DNA of 60,944 bases from Bacteroidales bacterium (lineage in GTDB: Bacteria > Bacteroidota > Bacteroidia > Bacteroidales > F082): the NCBI GenBank assembly GCA_017477425.1, contig JAFUVT010000035.1:1-60944 (forward strand), written 5' to 3'. Shown here in pieces: positions 1-7,595 of the stretch (within the stretch, counting starts at the first letter, position 1; every line of letters begins with the position of its first letter). Made by a program: the position numbers and the translations under genes. Under the pieces are notes generated by a model. That model was given only the letters and a program-made list of their open reading frames with translations. It was not told the origin of the DNA and did not search any database.

Positions 1-46
1 AGGACTGAAAATCCTCGTGTCACTGGTTCGATTCCCGTCGGTACCA
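1..46 (+). tRNA. tRNA-Phe (GAA), 3' part only
   Basis: The window opens inside a tRNA. The anticodon arm AGGA-CTGAAAA-TCCT is complete and its 7-base loop carries GAA, which reads Phe codons. It is followed by a short variable loop, a T arm with the loop TTCGATT, the 3' acceptor strand CGGTACC and discriminator A. CCA is not encoded directly after the discriminator. The D arm and the 5' acceptor strand lie outside the window. One pair of the T stem (T-C) looks mismatched. Confidence 0.85.
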
Positions 47-51
47 CCCAG

Positions 52-80
52 AAAAACCCGGACAATTGTTCGGGTTTTTT
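52..80 (+). terminator. terminator after tRNA-Phe
   Basis: Imperfect palindrome: AAAACCCGGACAAT pairs with the following TGTTCGGGTTTT through G-T wobbles and ends in a T run. It lies 5 bases after the tRNA. Confidence 0.7.
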
Positions 81-106
81 GTATTAAGCCGCATGCAATG
101 AGGCAT

Positions 107-142
107 AAAAAAAGCACCTCCCGTTGGGGAAGTGCTTTTTTT
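107..142 (-). terminator. terminator of the fimbrillin-like gene (bidirectional form)
   Basis: Stem AAAAAAGCAC / GTGCTTTTTT around an inner CTCCC/GGGAA stem, with T runs on both strands. It lies 15 bases past the stop of the minus-strand lipoprotein gene. Confidence 0.7.
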
Positions 143-157
143 CGTTTCTGCTAGAAA

Positions 158-1159
158 TTAAAGAACTTGAGCAGGAGCAAAACCGGTAATAGTACCGGGC
201 TTGATCTTATAAGAGTTCTTCGGGTTAGCGTAGTTGTTGATAACGGCGTTTGTACCATCCGTAAAGTTGACGGTGATCGTAAATCCCTTGATGAAGGCAC
301 CCGGACGAACAGCAATATAGAACAGCGTTTGGGTTGACGAGTTCAACTGAACGCCATTGGGGCAATTCAAAGTGATTTCATTACCAGTAGGCTTGGCATT
401 GTATCCCAAATCCTTGCTGTAGTTATACCAATCTTCCACAAAGGAAGCATTGAGTTCAGGACTGCCATCTTGCACCAGTGTATACTCATCCAACAATTGT
501 GAGAACTTACCCATTTGCACGGCATGAAGTTTCATCGACACTTGACCTGCCAGACCGTATGCATTGTCGTGCAGGACGATGCTGCTGACGGTCTTCGTTC
601 CCTTCAGTTTCAAACGGCAGATTCCGAAAATGTGTTTCAGCGTTAAGGCTTGGCCAATTGAATTCACTTCGCAAGCTGCGGCAAGCGAATTGGGATCAAC
701 AGTCGGGTTTCCATTGACGAGCGTGTAGGTCTGCTCCGCAGGGACGGTAAACGTCTCATAGTTATCATGGTCAAGACCTTCGGTATTCACCTTCGAAGCA
801 GGGTAAAAGAAGAAAAAGTGATCCATCTTATCACCCATGTCGTCGCCCGTGAAGTGTGCAGTCGTCTGCCCTTCGGCAGCGGCATTGGTGGAATACACAG
901 CCTTCACAGTGTTTTCGCCATTCGCTGCATCAAGGTTATAAACCATAACTTCGTCGTTAGCATTCCATTTGAACTTGTTGCCGTCAGCAAAATCCACATA
1001 AAGTCTATCAACCTCATTGGGCTCGCCATTAACTTCTTCGAAAGTAGGCAAACCTATCGTCATGTCAGCCTTTTCATCGGTTTTCATGCATGAACTAACA
1101 AGAAGAGCCATGGCTCCCATCATGCAAATCGAACCGAAAAATCTCATTGTCTTTCTCAT
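158..1159 (-). CDS. fimbrillin-like surface lipoprotein
   Basis: 333 residues. The N-terminus is a type II signal peptide: basic MRKTMRFF, a hydrophobic stretch and the lipobox LVSSC with Cys at about 24. The mature start has a segment of the type KFKWNANDEVMVYN (about residues 62-75), followed by FYPASKV and a C-terminal part rich in beta strands. This pattern is that of Bacteroidota fimbrillin/Mfa-like proteins, which are exported as lipoproteins and built into fimbriae or other surface structures. The subfamily cannot be told from the sequence alone. It lies 37 bases downstream of a 42-residue peptide gene on the same strand, so the two are probably co-transcribed. A second Met at 1147 is an alternative start. 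No usherlike or Mfa2 partner is present in the window. Confidence 0.65.
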   Translation of the reverse strand: MRKTMRFFGSICMMGAMALLVSSCMKTDEKADMTIGLPTFEEVNGEPNEVDRLYVDFADGNKFKWNANDEVMVYNLDAANGENTVKAVYSTNAAAEGQTTAHFTGDDMGDKMDHFFFFYPASKVNTEGLDHDNYETFTVPAEQTYTLVNGNPTVDPNSLAAACEVNSIGQALTLKHIFGICRLKLKGTKTVSSIVLHDNAYGLAGQVSMKLHAVQMGKFSQLLDEYTLVQDGSPELNASFVEDWYNYSKDLGYNAKPTGNEITLNCPNGVQLNSSTQTLFYIAVRPGAFIKGFTITVNFTDGTNAVINNYANPKNSYKIKPGTITGFAPAQVL

Positions 1160-1196
1160 TTCGTTTCGTTTTTCTATGATTTTCTTTTATTGGATT

Positions 1197-1325
1197 TTAG
1201 TTATCGTCACCTTCCTCTGCTGGCAAACCTGCATCAATATCAGCTGATCCCATCAGGACGGCGACATTGTTGATTTCGATCACTTCAGCCTTAGGGGCTT
1301 CATACATTTTGTTCATCTTTTTCAT
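1197..1325 (-). CDS. 42-residue peptide, possible RiPP-type precursor
   Basis: A short open frame that starts MKKMNKMYEAPKAEVIEI, continues through a hydrophobic/Gly-Ser stretch (VAVLMGSADIDAG) and ends in an acidic tail (EEGDDN). The YEAPKAEVIEI-type start is one I associate with short Bacteroidota peptides of unknown role. There is no signal peptide. It has its own TAnnTTTG promoter at 1391-1398 and an A-rich leader, and is followed by the fimbrillin-like gene. Directly upstream, on the same strand, end genes for a PqqD-like protein, an S24/S26 peptidase, an HPr-kinase-like ATPase and a nucleotidyltransferase, a combination typical of peptide modification. That it is the substrate of these enzymes is inference. 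A short unrelated peptide is the alternative. Confidence 0.6.
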   Translation of the reverse strand: MKKMNKMYEAPKAEVIEINNVAVLMGSADIDAGLPAEEGDDN

Positions 1326-1390
1326 TTTTTTAATTTTTAATTTGTTAGACTATTTTGTTGATTAATTGTATGCCTTACACAATTTGGCCG

Positions 1391-1398
1391 CAAAAGTA
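1391..1398 (-). promoter_or_regulatory. -7 promoter element for the 42-residue peptide
   Basis: On the minus strand the site reads TACTTTTG, matching TAnnTTTG. It gives a leader of about 60 bases before the peptide start at 1325. No clear -33 TTTG is visible. Confidence 0.5.
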
Positions 1399-1443
1399 CA
1401 CATTTTTTTCATACGAAAAGAAAAAAAAATCAATTTTTTGAAA

Positions 1444-2568
1444 TTAATTGTCCGTCCTTCCTTTGTTTTTCCACATCTTTGCCCATGCATAACTCAGCGA
1501 CGCCTTCAATTCACGACGCGCTTGCTTGGGGAAGATTCTGGCGATGTGGAAATAATCCACGAAGGTATTGATGAAGGAGTGCAGCTTCTGCCACACACGA
1601 CGCTTTGGGCGCCTCTTCTTGAATTTAAGATCGCGTCTGAAATTGCCTTCCTCCATAATCCTTTTGTACAGCTTTTGCGCGGTACGCCCGCATTTGTCAG
1701 TATAAAAAGGCATCTCCGCCTGCGACAGTCCGATGTGCTCAACCATCAAGGAGCCAAAAGCCTGCCAAGGCTCTGTCAAGTGCATACCTGCAATCCAAGA
1801 ATGCAGCTTGTTCAAGTCCATTTCCCCTGCATAGGCATGCAGCGCCATGGCCACATCGCTGAGTTGGCGCAAACCCACACCCGAAGTAAGGAAATGGTGC
1901 CAAGCATGAAAGAAGGTGAAAAACACCATGAATTCCTTGGATGGGACCGACAACTCGAAGCCTTCCCAATCGACCTTACGTGCGTTGTCGAACAAGCCAT
2001 CCTGCTCGATGGCGGCATAAGTCTTGTTTTCCTCTTCATCAATCACATCGGCGCTAACGCGGTGGATTTCCATCGGATAGGGACCGAAATCGACATTATA
2101 ATGCCGACCCACATCCACTTCCATGCCCCAATTGTAACACCCTGGCATTTCGCGCACCAAGGCGCACGCCTCGTGAAACTGGCCGAGGCCAACAAAAAGA
2201 TCGATGTCGCCAAACTGCCGAAGGCTCGGATTGGGATATAGCATCGCCAAGCCAAAACCCTTGAGCAGCACAGGCTCGACGCCATGCTGACGGAAATTCT
2301 GGACCACCGAAATCAAAATCGACTTCAGATTCATTTGATGAACCAGATTGGAGCGCATGCTGTCGCGCATCTTGGCCTGCATCTTGGCCCCGGGGCTGTT
2401 ATCGCCCGTCATCCTGGTGGCCACATCACTCAGAAGTGCCGTATTGCCATGATGATTTGCGATGCGCATGATGCCTTTCCAATCGATGGGCTCCGACATT
2501 GAAACTGGTTGAGCCCACAAGGCGGCGCGGAGTAAAGCAAAATATTGGCTTTCGGTAGGGGTCATCAT
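1444..2568 (-). CDS. nucleotidyltransferase family protein (PF14907-like)
   Basis: 374 residues from the ATG at 2568 (a second ATG follows at 2565). An upstream extension of the frame overlaps the PqqD-like gene and is not needed. The central motif LLKGFGLAMLYPNPSLRQFG, then DIDLFV, is the signature of the uncharacterised nucleotidyltransferase family (NTP_transf_5). The DxD would bind metal and nucleotide. The C-terminus is strongly basic (KKRRPKRRVW). Members of this family occur beside HPr-kinase-like enzymes in some lasso-peptide clusters, but no lasso B or C enzyme is present here. It is the last gene of a tight four-gene operon starting at 4151; the gap to the PqqD-like stop is 11 bases. 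Substrate unknown. Confidence 0.75.
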   Translation of the reverse strand: MMTPTESQYFALLRAALWAQPVSMSEPIDWKGIMRIANHHGNTALLSDVATRMTGDNSPGAKMQAKMRDSMRSNLVHQMNLKSILISVVQNFRQHGVEPVLLKGFGLAMLYPNPSLRQFGDIDLFVGLGQFHEACALVREMPGCYNWGMEVDVGRHYNVDFGPYPMEIHRVSADVIDEEENKTYAAIEQDGLFDNARKVDWEGFELSVPSKEFMVFFTFFHAWHHFLTSGVGLRQLSDVAMALHAYAGEMDLNKLHSWIAGMHLTEPWQAFGSLMVEHIGLSQAEMPFYTDKCGRTAQKLYKRIMEEGNFRRDLKFKKRRPKRRVWQKLHSFINTFVDYFHIARIFPKQARRELKASLSYAWAKMWKNKGRTDN

Positions 2569-2579
2569 ACACCTATTAA

Positions 2580-2849
2580 TTAATCGACAATAATGCCGGC
2601 ACGTTTCCAAGTCAGCAGAAGGGCGTTGACGTCGTTCTTGGCCGTTTCTCGAGCGACTCCATATGCATCGACGAGTAAATCGGCCAACGTCTCAGCATCA
2701 AAGTCCTTTTCCTCCACTTCTTGCCATAGGTAGGCGGCCGTTTCGTTCATCGAAATCATTTTGTTGAAGTCGGTGGCCTCAAGGCCTTCGGCGACCAACA
2801 CATATTCTCTGCCAATCGTACGCAGCGTGAAACCTTTCTTTGTTTTCAT
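2580..2849 (-). CDS. PqqD family protein (RiPP recognition element-like)
   Basis: 89 residues from ATG 2849; a longer frame would start at a TTG at 2873 and overlap the previous gene. The sequence begins MKTKKGFTLRTIGREYVLVA, followed by LNKMISMNETAAYLWQ-type residues and a C-terminal helical half with DAYGV and DVNALLLTW. This is the winged-helix PqqD fold, which in RiPP pathways binds the leader peptide and presents it to modifying enzymes. It has no fused enzyme domain, so it would act as a discrete partner protein. It sits between the S24/S26 peptidase (13-base gap) and the nucleotidyltransferase. Family assignment is firm; the peptide it binds is unknown, with the 42-residue product at 1197-1325 as the nearest candidate. 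Confidence 0.8.
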   Translation of the reverse strand: MKTKKGFTLRTIGREYVLVAEGLEATDFNKMISMNETAAYLWQEVEEKDFDAETLADLLVDAYGVARETAKNDVNALLLTWKRAGIIVD

Positions 2850-2862
2850 ATCTGATTTTTCT

Positions 2863-3285
2863 TTATTTCCCAAACAACTTATTCCATTTCCTATTGATTT
2901 TCAGCATGATCCTCCTATCGGCGAGGGTGTTCCGCCACAGCCAAGCCCTATGGGGCTTACGGATGCGTCCTGACGGCGAGATGATGGCTTTCACGGTCCC
3001 GTAGATATCAGCCTCTTGCACCAGCTCGACGCCTCTCACGTTGCCATCACCCATCAAGGTGATACGTCGGGTATCCTTGTCGTAGACGCGATGCAAAATC
3101 CATTTGCCACGGTAAAATGCCAGCACGATGTCGCCCACCTTAATCTTATCCTCATGCCGAACCAGCACTTTATCCTGCCCGCCCCGGATAAAAGGCAACA
3201 TGCTGTTGCCTTGAGGGGCTAGTTGGATGGTCTTGCCCTCGCGCAAATACTGCACCATTTCGTTGCTTACCACTTCGTCCATCAT
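2863..3285 (-). CDS. S24/S26 family peptidase (signal-peptidase-like)
   Basis: 140 residues, beginning with two Met codons. The catalytic Ser motif GNSMLPFI (Ser at about 28) is followed by the box GDIVLAFYRGKWILHRVYD, in which His (about 65) takes the place of the Lys used by classical signal peptidase I, as in Ser-His S26B enzymes. There is no membrane segment, unlike ordinary signal peptidases. It overlaps the kinase gene by ATGA. In this context it could cut a leader from a modified peptide; this is inference. The C-terminus is basic (RKPHRAWLWRN, KINRKW). Confidence 0.75.
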   Translation of the reverse strand: MMDEVVSNEMVQYLREGKTIQLAPQGNSMLPFIRGGQDKVLVRHEDKIKVGDIVLAFYRGKWILHRVYDKDTRRITLMGDGNVRGVELVQEADIYGTVKAIISPSGRIRKPHRAWLWRNTLADRRIMLKINRKWNKLFGK

Positions 3286-4151
3286 CGGGAGACCGTTTTA
3301 TAGCAAAGCCAAGCTGCCTCGGCATTAGGAAGGTTATCGAGTCTGAAGCACGGCACACTGCTGACGATTCTCTCGTTGGTGGCATGCAGTCCGTCAGCCA
3401 TTTCCTTGATAAACCGATAACCAGAGAACGAAACATACATCGCCGCATAGGCCTCAATCATCGAAAGGCGACGGATTTGGTTTGTCTTGGCCTGCTTCAA
3501 GTCAACGATGGCAGCAACAGGATAGTCCAAATTTCGATAGCAGGGCGTCTTGCCGCTCCAAGGCGAGCCGTAGACGCGCACCTCGCCATCGTCAGACACA
3601 CGCAAGACAGGATTGTCATCGTTAAGCAATTCGCACCCCTCTATATTGTTGATCCACAATTGGCTATGGGTGCTCTTACCCGTGCCGCTCTTGCCAAGAA
3701 AAAGATAGCCCTTTCCGTCTTTGACCGTAACAGAGGCGTGCATCAACAATGTGCCTTTCTGGGCGGTACTGAAAGCGAACAGCAACATCATCACCGTTCC
3801 GATGGAAAACCTCATGCTCCCAAGCACCCAAAACTGTGCCTTTTTGAACGCCTTGTCGACGAGAAGACAAACACGCACCGGAGCCTCGAGAACTGGCGCC
3901 ATCTCCATCAGCCATAGGCCGTTCCACTCAAACAGCTCAATACGAGGAGCGTCGGGAGCCTCACAACTTACTGTGATTTTCTGCTTTCCAGACGTGTCGG
4001 GCATCACGTCAATCATCTCAGCCGAAAAAACCAAGTCGTCGCCAACGTCCGTCAAAAAGGGTTCGTATGGCTTCATCTCACTCCAAGCCAAATGATTGTC
4101 GGGCATGACAACCGAAAACCTGTGACCTGCGACTTGATATATTCTCTTCAT
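3282..4151 (-). CDS. HPr kinase/PEPCK-fold ATPase (HprK-like)
   Basis: 289 residues. Walker A is GKSGTGKS at 153-160, followed by LLNDDNP (175-181) and GSPWSGKTPCYRN (195-207), an order typical of HprK-related proteins of peptide clusters and not of true HPr kinase. The first 150 residues are a less conserved N-terminal domain. Homologues in paeninodin-type lasso clusters phosphorylate a Ser of the precursor. Here the fold is clear and the substrate is not. It is the first gene of the operon 4151-1444 and has its own promoter at 4169-4176, back to back with that of lnt. Confidence 0.75.
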   Translation of the reverse strand: MKRIYQVAGHRFSVVMPDNHLAWSEMKPYEPFLTDVGDDLVFSAEMIDVMPDTSGKQKITVSCEAPDAPRIELFEWNGLWLMEMAPVLEAPVRVCLLVDKAFKKAQFWVLGSMRFSIGTVMMLLFAFSTAQKGTLLMHASVTVKDGKGYLFLGKSGTGKSTHSQLWINNIEGCELLNDDNPVLRVSDDGEVRVYGSPWSGKTPCYRNLDYPVAAIVDLKQAKTNQIRRLSMIEAYAAMYVSFSGYRFIKEMADGLHATNERIVSSVPCFRLDNLPNAEAAWLCYKTVSR

Positions 4152-4168
4152 CGGACTAAAATTTGTGG

Positions 4169-4176
4169 CAAAGATA
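4169..4176 (-). promoter_or_regulatory. -7 element of the HprK-like operon
   Basis: Reads TATCTTTG on the minus strand, 18 bases before the start codon at 4151, so the leader would be only about 13 bases. Confidence 0.5.
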
Positions 4177-4189
4177 GGTCAAAAAAACG

Positions 4190-4197
4190 TACCTTTG
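4190..4197 (+). promoter_or_regulatory. -7 element of lnt
   Basis: TACCTTTG with an upstream TTTG at 4162-4165 at fitting distance. It is divergent from, and interleaved with, the minus-strand promoter at 4169-4176. Confidence 0.55.
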
Positions 4198-4219
4198 CCC
4201 GAATTTTCAAAAAAACGCA

Positions 4220-5881
4220 ATGAATAAGCAGAAAAAAAGACACGAAAGCACGGGGCGTGTGGCCAACAGCCATCGCACCTACAATATCATAATGACCATT
4301 TTGACTGGAGGACTACTTTCGGCGGCATGGCCCACATGGGGCATCGCACCTTTGATTTTCATTGGATTGGTACCTTTGCTGATGCTGGAAGACCGTATTG
4401 CGAAGGACGGAAACGGCAAGGTGTTTGGGCTCGCCTTCTTTGCCTTTCTTATTTGGAATGTAGCCACGACTTGGTGGATTTGGAACGCCACACCTGCCGC
4501 CACCGCCGCATGGATATTGAATGCGCTCTTCATGGCCACCGTGTTTTGGTTGTTCCATGTTACCAAGAAGAAAGTGGGCAATCAGCCATGGGGCAATTTC
4601 TTGCTTATTCCCTACTGGATGGCTTTTGAGCTGCTCACCTATTGGTGGGCTGCCAAATGGCCTTGGCTCAACTTGGGCAACGTGTTCTCCTCGACCGTGA
4701 GCTGGGTGCAGTGGTACGAATATACGGGCGTGGCAGGCGGAACGCTTTGGATATTGCTTGTCAATATATTGATTGCCAATATTTTACAATACTTCAAAAC
4801 AAAAGAGACCAAGCCTTTGTTGCTCAACATCGGCTTAGAATTGCTTATTCTTTTCGTACCCATCCTCATTAGCAAAAACATCTACAAGCACTACGAAGAC
4901 CAAGGTACAGACACCGAAGTCGTCGTCGTGCAGCAAAACTGCGACCCTTGGAACGAGCAGTTCGACGCAAAGTATTACGATGAGGTAATCCAAAACAACA
5001 TCAATCTCTCGTTGCCGTTGGTGACACCCAAAACGAGATTCATCGTCAGCAGTGAATCGGCCATTCAGGAAGGCATCTGGCTTCACGAAACCGACCAAGT
5101 TCGTGCCTTGAAGATGCTTCACGATTATGTGAAACGAGTCCCAAAAACGGCATTTATCATCGGCGGCACCACATACGAATTTGTCCCCCAAGGCATGGAA
5201 GACGACTTCCCCGCGCGGCCCATTGGCGACGGGCATTATTACTACTGCCACAACTCGGCCCTGCTCATCGACACGATTAATATGCAGCACCGCAACAAGT
5301 CGCAACTCACCCCTGGTGTGGAAGCCATTCCCGAATGGATGGGGTTTCTGAAGAACTACAGCATCACCATGGGCATCGCACGCGGCACCTTGAAGACCGA
5401 TTCCGAGTCGAAAGTCATGAGTTATGGGGAGCACAAAGCCGGCGTGGCCATCTGCTACGAATCCGCTTTTGGAGAATACGTCAGCTCGTTCTGCAAGAAA
5501 GGTGCCGACCTGCTTTTCGTCATCACCAACGACGGATGGTGGGGCCACACGCCAGGTTACCGCCAGCACTTCGAGTTCTCGAAGCTACGTGCCATCGAGA
5601 ACCGCCGCTGCGTGGCACGCTCGGCCAACACGGGACGTTCGGGCTTCATCAACCAACGTGGCGACGTGCTTCAACAGACCCATTATTGGGAGCCCGATGC
5701 TATCCGCGAGACCTTGAAGGCCAACACAAAAGTCACATTCTACGCCAAGCATGGCGACTACCTCAGCCGCATTGCGGTTTACCTCACCTTCGTGGAACTC
5801 ATCGCGCTGATAGCCTGGACCTTGATGGGATTGGGCAAGGCGAAGAAAGCCAGCAAAACAGCCAAAGGCAAGAAAAAATGA
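4220..5881 (+). CDS. lnt: apolipoprotein N-acyltransferase
   Basis: 553 residues. It transfers the third acyl chain to the N-terminal Cys of lipoproteins in the inner membrane. Several membrane segments occupy about residues 20-220, followed by a nitrilase-type domain beginning VVVVQQNCDPWNEQF and a last membrane segment near 520-540. The catalytic triad is visible as Glu279 (SSESAIQEG), Lys360 (RNKSQLTPG) and Cys412 (AICYESAFGEY). The basic N-terminus (MNKQKKRHES) and C-terminal KKASKTAKGKKK face the cytoplasm. The stop overlaps the next start by ATGA, so it is coupled to the dihydrouridine synthase. Length is normal for the family in Bacteroidota. It fits the many lipoproteins in this window. 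Confidence 0.93.
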   Translation: MNKQKKRHESTGRVANSHRTYNIIMTILTGGLLSAAWPTWGIAPLIFIGLVPLLMLEDRIAKDGNGKVFGLAFFAFLIWNVATTWWIWNATPAATAAWILNALFMATVFWLFHVTKKKVGNQPWGNFLLIPYWMAFELLTYWWAAKWPWLNLGNVFSSTVSWVQWYEYTGVAGGTLWILLVNILIANILQYFKTKETKPLLLNIGLELLILFVPILISKNIYKHYEDQGTDTEVVVVQQNCDPWNEQFDAKYYDEVIQNNINLSLPLVTPKTRFIVSSESAIQEGIWLHETDQVRALKMLHDYVKRVPKTAFIIGGTTYEFVPQGMEDDFPARPIGDGHYYYCHNSALLIDTINMQHRNKSQLTPGVEAIPEWMGFLKNYSITMGIARGTLKTDSESKVMSYGEHKAGVAICYESAFGEYVSSFCKKGADLLFVITNDGWWGHTPGYRQHFEFSKLRAIENRRCVARSANTGRSGFINQRGDVLQQTHYWEPDAIRETLKANTKVTFYAKHGDYLSRIAVYLTFVELIALIAWTLMGLGKAKKASKTAKGKKK

Positions 5882-6930
5882 ATGCATCGAGCCTCATCCT
5901 CTCTCTAGGTCCCTTCCAGGGCATCACCGACGCGCCTTTCCGCAATGTCTTCAAGCGGCATTTCAGCGGCATCGACAAGTTCTACACGCCCTTCTTCACG
6001 GGCATCCATAAAGAAGAACATGCCAAGAACCTGCAAGGCGAGGAAATCGACCCGAAGTGCAACGACGTGGAGACTTTGACACCACAAATCCTCAGCACAG
6101 ATGCAGATGAGATCTTGCGTTTCGCTAGGCAATGCCAGCAGTTGGGCTACAAGGAAATCAACCTCAACATGGGCTGTCCGTTCCCAAGGGTAGCCAACAA
6201 GAAACGCGGCTGCGGTCTCCTGCCCTATCCCGAAAAGGTAGAAGCAATGTTTGAGGCCGTCTTTGAACAAATCGGCGACATGAAATTCAGCGTGAAATGT
6301 CGGTTGGGCTATTTCAGTCCCGATGAAATCGAGGCCATCTTGCCGATTTTCAACCGTTTCCCACTGAGCGAATTAATCATCCACCCGCGCATCGGGAAGC
6401 AACTCTACAAAAGCGAAGCCGACGTGGAGCGCTTCAAGGCACTGACACCTTATATTAATGCGCCGTTGGTGTATAACGGGGATATCGTCTCGGTGGAGAG
6501 CTATTGTAGAATTAATGAAATAATAAACGACGGCCCTTCGACTCCTTCGACAGGCTCAGGAACCGAGGGCTCAGGGACCTTAATCAACCATTTCATGCTG
6601 GGACGCGGGATCTTGGCGAATCCGTTTTTGGCGGAGGAGATTAAAAATGATTTGGCGGACGCACGCGGTGTTGCGGACGCACGCGGTGCGTCCCTACAAG
6701 GGAAAACCGAGCGCCTGCACAATTTCGTCCTTGACCTTTACGAAGACCGTCTGCACCATGCAGGAGGCAGCCCGAAGGTGTTGGGCAGGATGAAAGAATT
6801 GTGGTCGTACTTGATGAACGACTTCGAGGAGCCGCAAGCCGTTTGGCGCAAGATAAAGAAAATCAACGCGCTGAAAGAATACGAAGAGGCCGTTGAAGAG
6901 ATTTTCAAGAACAATAATATAATCCTATAA
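5878..6930 (+). CDS. tRNA-dihydrouridine synthase, with two in-frame repeat insertions
   Basis: 350 residues from the ATG that overlaps the lnt stop. A FMN enzyme that reduces uridine in the tRNA D loop. N-terminal GPFQGITDAPFRNVF, catalytic Cys100 in NMGCPFP, and VKCRLGY and LIIHPRIG segments of the TIM barrel mark the DusC/DusB-like family. Two segments do not belong to the family: residues 219-234 (GPSTPSTGSGTEGSGT), encoded by a family A repeat, and about 259-272 (DARGVADARGASL), encoded by a family D-like repeat. Both are in frame and lie in loops before and after FMLGRGILANPF, the phosphate-binding part, so the enzyme may still work. DIP1984-family gene follows after 3 bases. Confidence 0.88.
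   Translation: MNASSLILSLGPFQGITDAPFRNVFKRHFSGIDKFYTPFFTGIHKEEHAKNLQGEEIDPKCNDVETLTPQILSTDADEILRFARQCQQLGYKEINLNMGCPFPRVANKKRGCGLLPYPEKVEAMFEAVFEQIGDMKFSVKCRLGYFSPDEIEAILPIFNRFPLSELIIHPRIGKQLYKSEADVERFKALTPYINAPLVYNGDIVSVESYCRINEIINDGPSTPSTGSGTEGSGTLINHFMLGRGILANPFLAEEIKNDLADARGVADARGASLQGKTERLHNFVLDLYEDRLHHAGGSPKVLGRMKELWSYLMNDFEEPQAVWRKIKKINALKEYEEAVEEIFKNNNIIL
6532..6579. repeat. family A repeat inside the dihydrouridine synthase gene
   Basis: 48 bases, exactly 16 codons. It contains GGCCCTTCGACTCCTTCGAC, then AGGCTCAGGAACC and a second GGGCTCAGGGACC. The reading frame stays open. Confidence 0.85.
6655..6697. repeat. family D-like palindrome inside the dihydrouridine synthase gene
   Basis: A partial copy (GCGGACGCACGCGGTG) followed by a full copy with arms GGACGCAC and GTGCGTCC around GCG, ending CCTACA. 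On the other strand it starts GTAGGGACG, close to the GTAGAGACG end of family D. Confidence 0.75.
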
Positions 6931-6933
6931 ACC

Positions 6934-7383
6934 ATGAAATTAGCAGAAGCATTACAAGAACGTTCCGATTTGAGCCAGCGCATCGCGCAACTGCGCTCGC
7001 GCCTGGCCGTCAACGCCACCGTGCAAGAGGGCGAGAAAACCGCCGAAGACCCCGTTGCCCTGCTCGAAGAGCTGAACCGCTGCATCGACCAGCAGGAACA
7101 ACTGATTGCGCAAATCAACCTCGTCAACAGCCGCACAATGGTTGAAGGCCACACCTTGACCGAGCTTTTGGCCCGTCGCGACAGCCTCAACCTGCGCATC
7201 GAGGCCTATCATGAATTGATTAATGACGCCAGCCGTTTGGCACAACGCGCCGTCCGCACCGAAATCAAGATTTTAAGTGCAGTGGACGTGCCCGCCTTGC
7301 AGAAAGAGGCCGACCAGCTGAGCAAGGAACTCCGCAAGGTGGACAACACCATCCAGGAAACCAACTGGCTGACTGTGCTCTAA
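6934..7383 (+). CDS. DIP1984 family protein
   Basis: 149 residues. Begins MKLAEALQERSDLSQRIAQL and continues as predicted long helices, with EGEKTAEDP, TLTELLARRDSL, SEIK-like TEIKIL and a closing ETNWLTVL, all typical of the DIP1984 (septicolysin-like) family. Function is not established for the family; an all-helical, coiled-coil-forming cytoplasmic protein is what the sequence shows. It is the last gene of the lnt operon, 3 bases after the dihydrouridine synthase. No signal peptide. Confidence 0.8.
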   Translation: MKLAEALQERSDLSQRIAQLRSRLAVNATVQEGEKTAEDPVALLEELNRCIDQQEQLIAQINLVNSRTMVEGHTLTELLARRDSLNLRIEAYHELINDASRLAQRAVRTEIKILSAVDVPALQKEADQLSKELRKVDNTIQETNWLTVL

Positions 7384-7562
7384 CACCCCGACATGCGTTC
7401 TGCGGGCGAATGCTCAGCTCCGTGGCTGAGGTGTAAGTCCACAACAACTGGTAGGTGCCGAGGCAGGCACATCAACGCATCGTTACGCCTATACGCTTCA
7501 CGAAGGCACAATAACAAATCACATTCACTACCGGAGCATTGACGCAGACGCATGTTTTTCAA
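7384..7562. other. non-coding stretch with two short hairpins
   Basis: Between the convergent DIP1984 and rocD genes. No convincing reading frame: the short ones are Arg-rich and unlike the neighbours. It holds the hairpins CTCAGC-TCCGT-GGCTGAG and GTGCC-GAGGCA-GGCAC. It could be only a 3' UTR or a small RNA. Confidence 0.4.
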
Positions 7563-7594
7563 CAAAAAAGCCTTCCTGACGGAAGGCTTTTTTG
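7563..7594. terminator. bidirectional terminator between DIP1984 gene and rocD
   Basis: AAAAAAGCCTTCC-TGAC-GGAAGGCTTTTTT, a perfect stem with T runs on both strands, 2 bases from the rocD stop. Confidence 0.85.
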
Positions 7595-7595
7595 T

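Noticed and set aside
3282..4151. True HPr kinase/phosphorylase (hprK)
   Set aside because: Only the P-loop and PEPCK-like fold agree; the layout and the neighbours are those of peptide-cluster homologues, and no HPr gene is near.
7388..7560. Short Arg-rich frames on both strands between the DIP1984 gene and rocD
   Set aside because: Composition is unlike the neighbours, no start signals, and hairpins explain the conservation of bases better.
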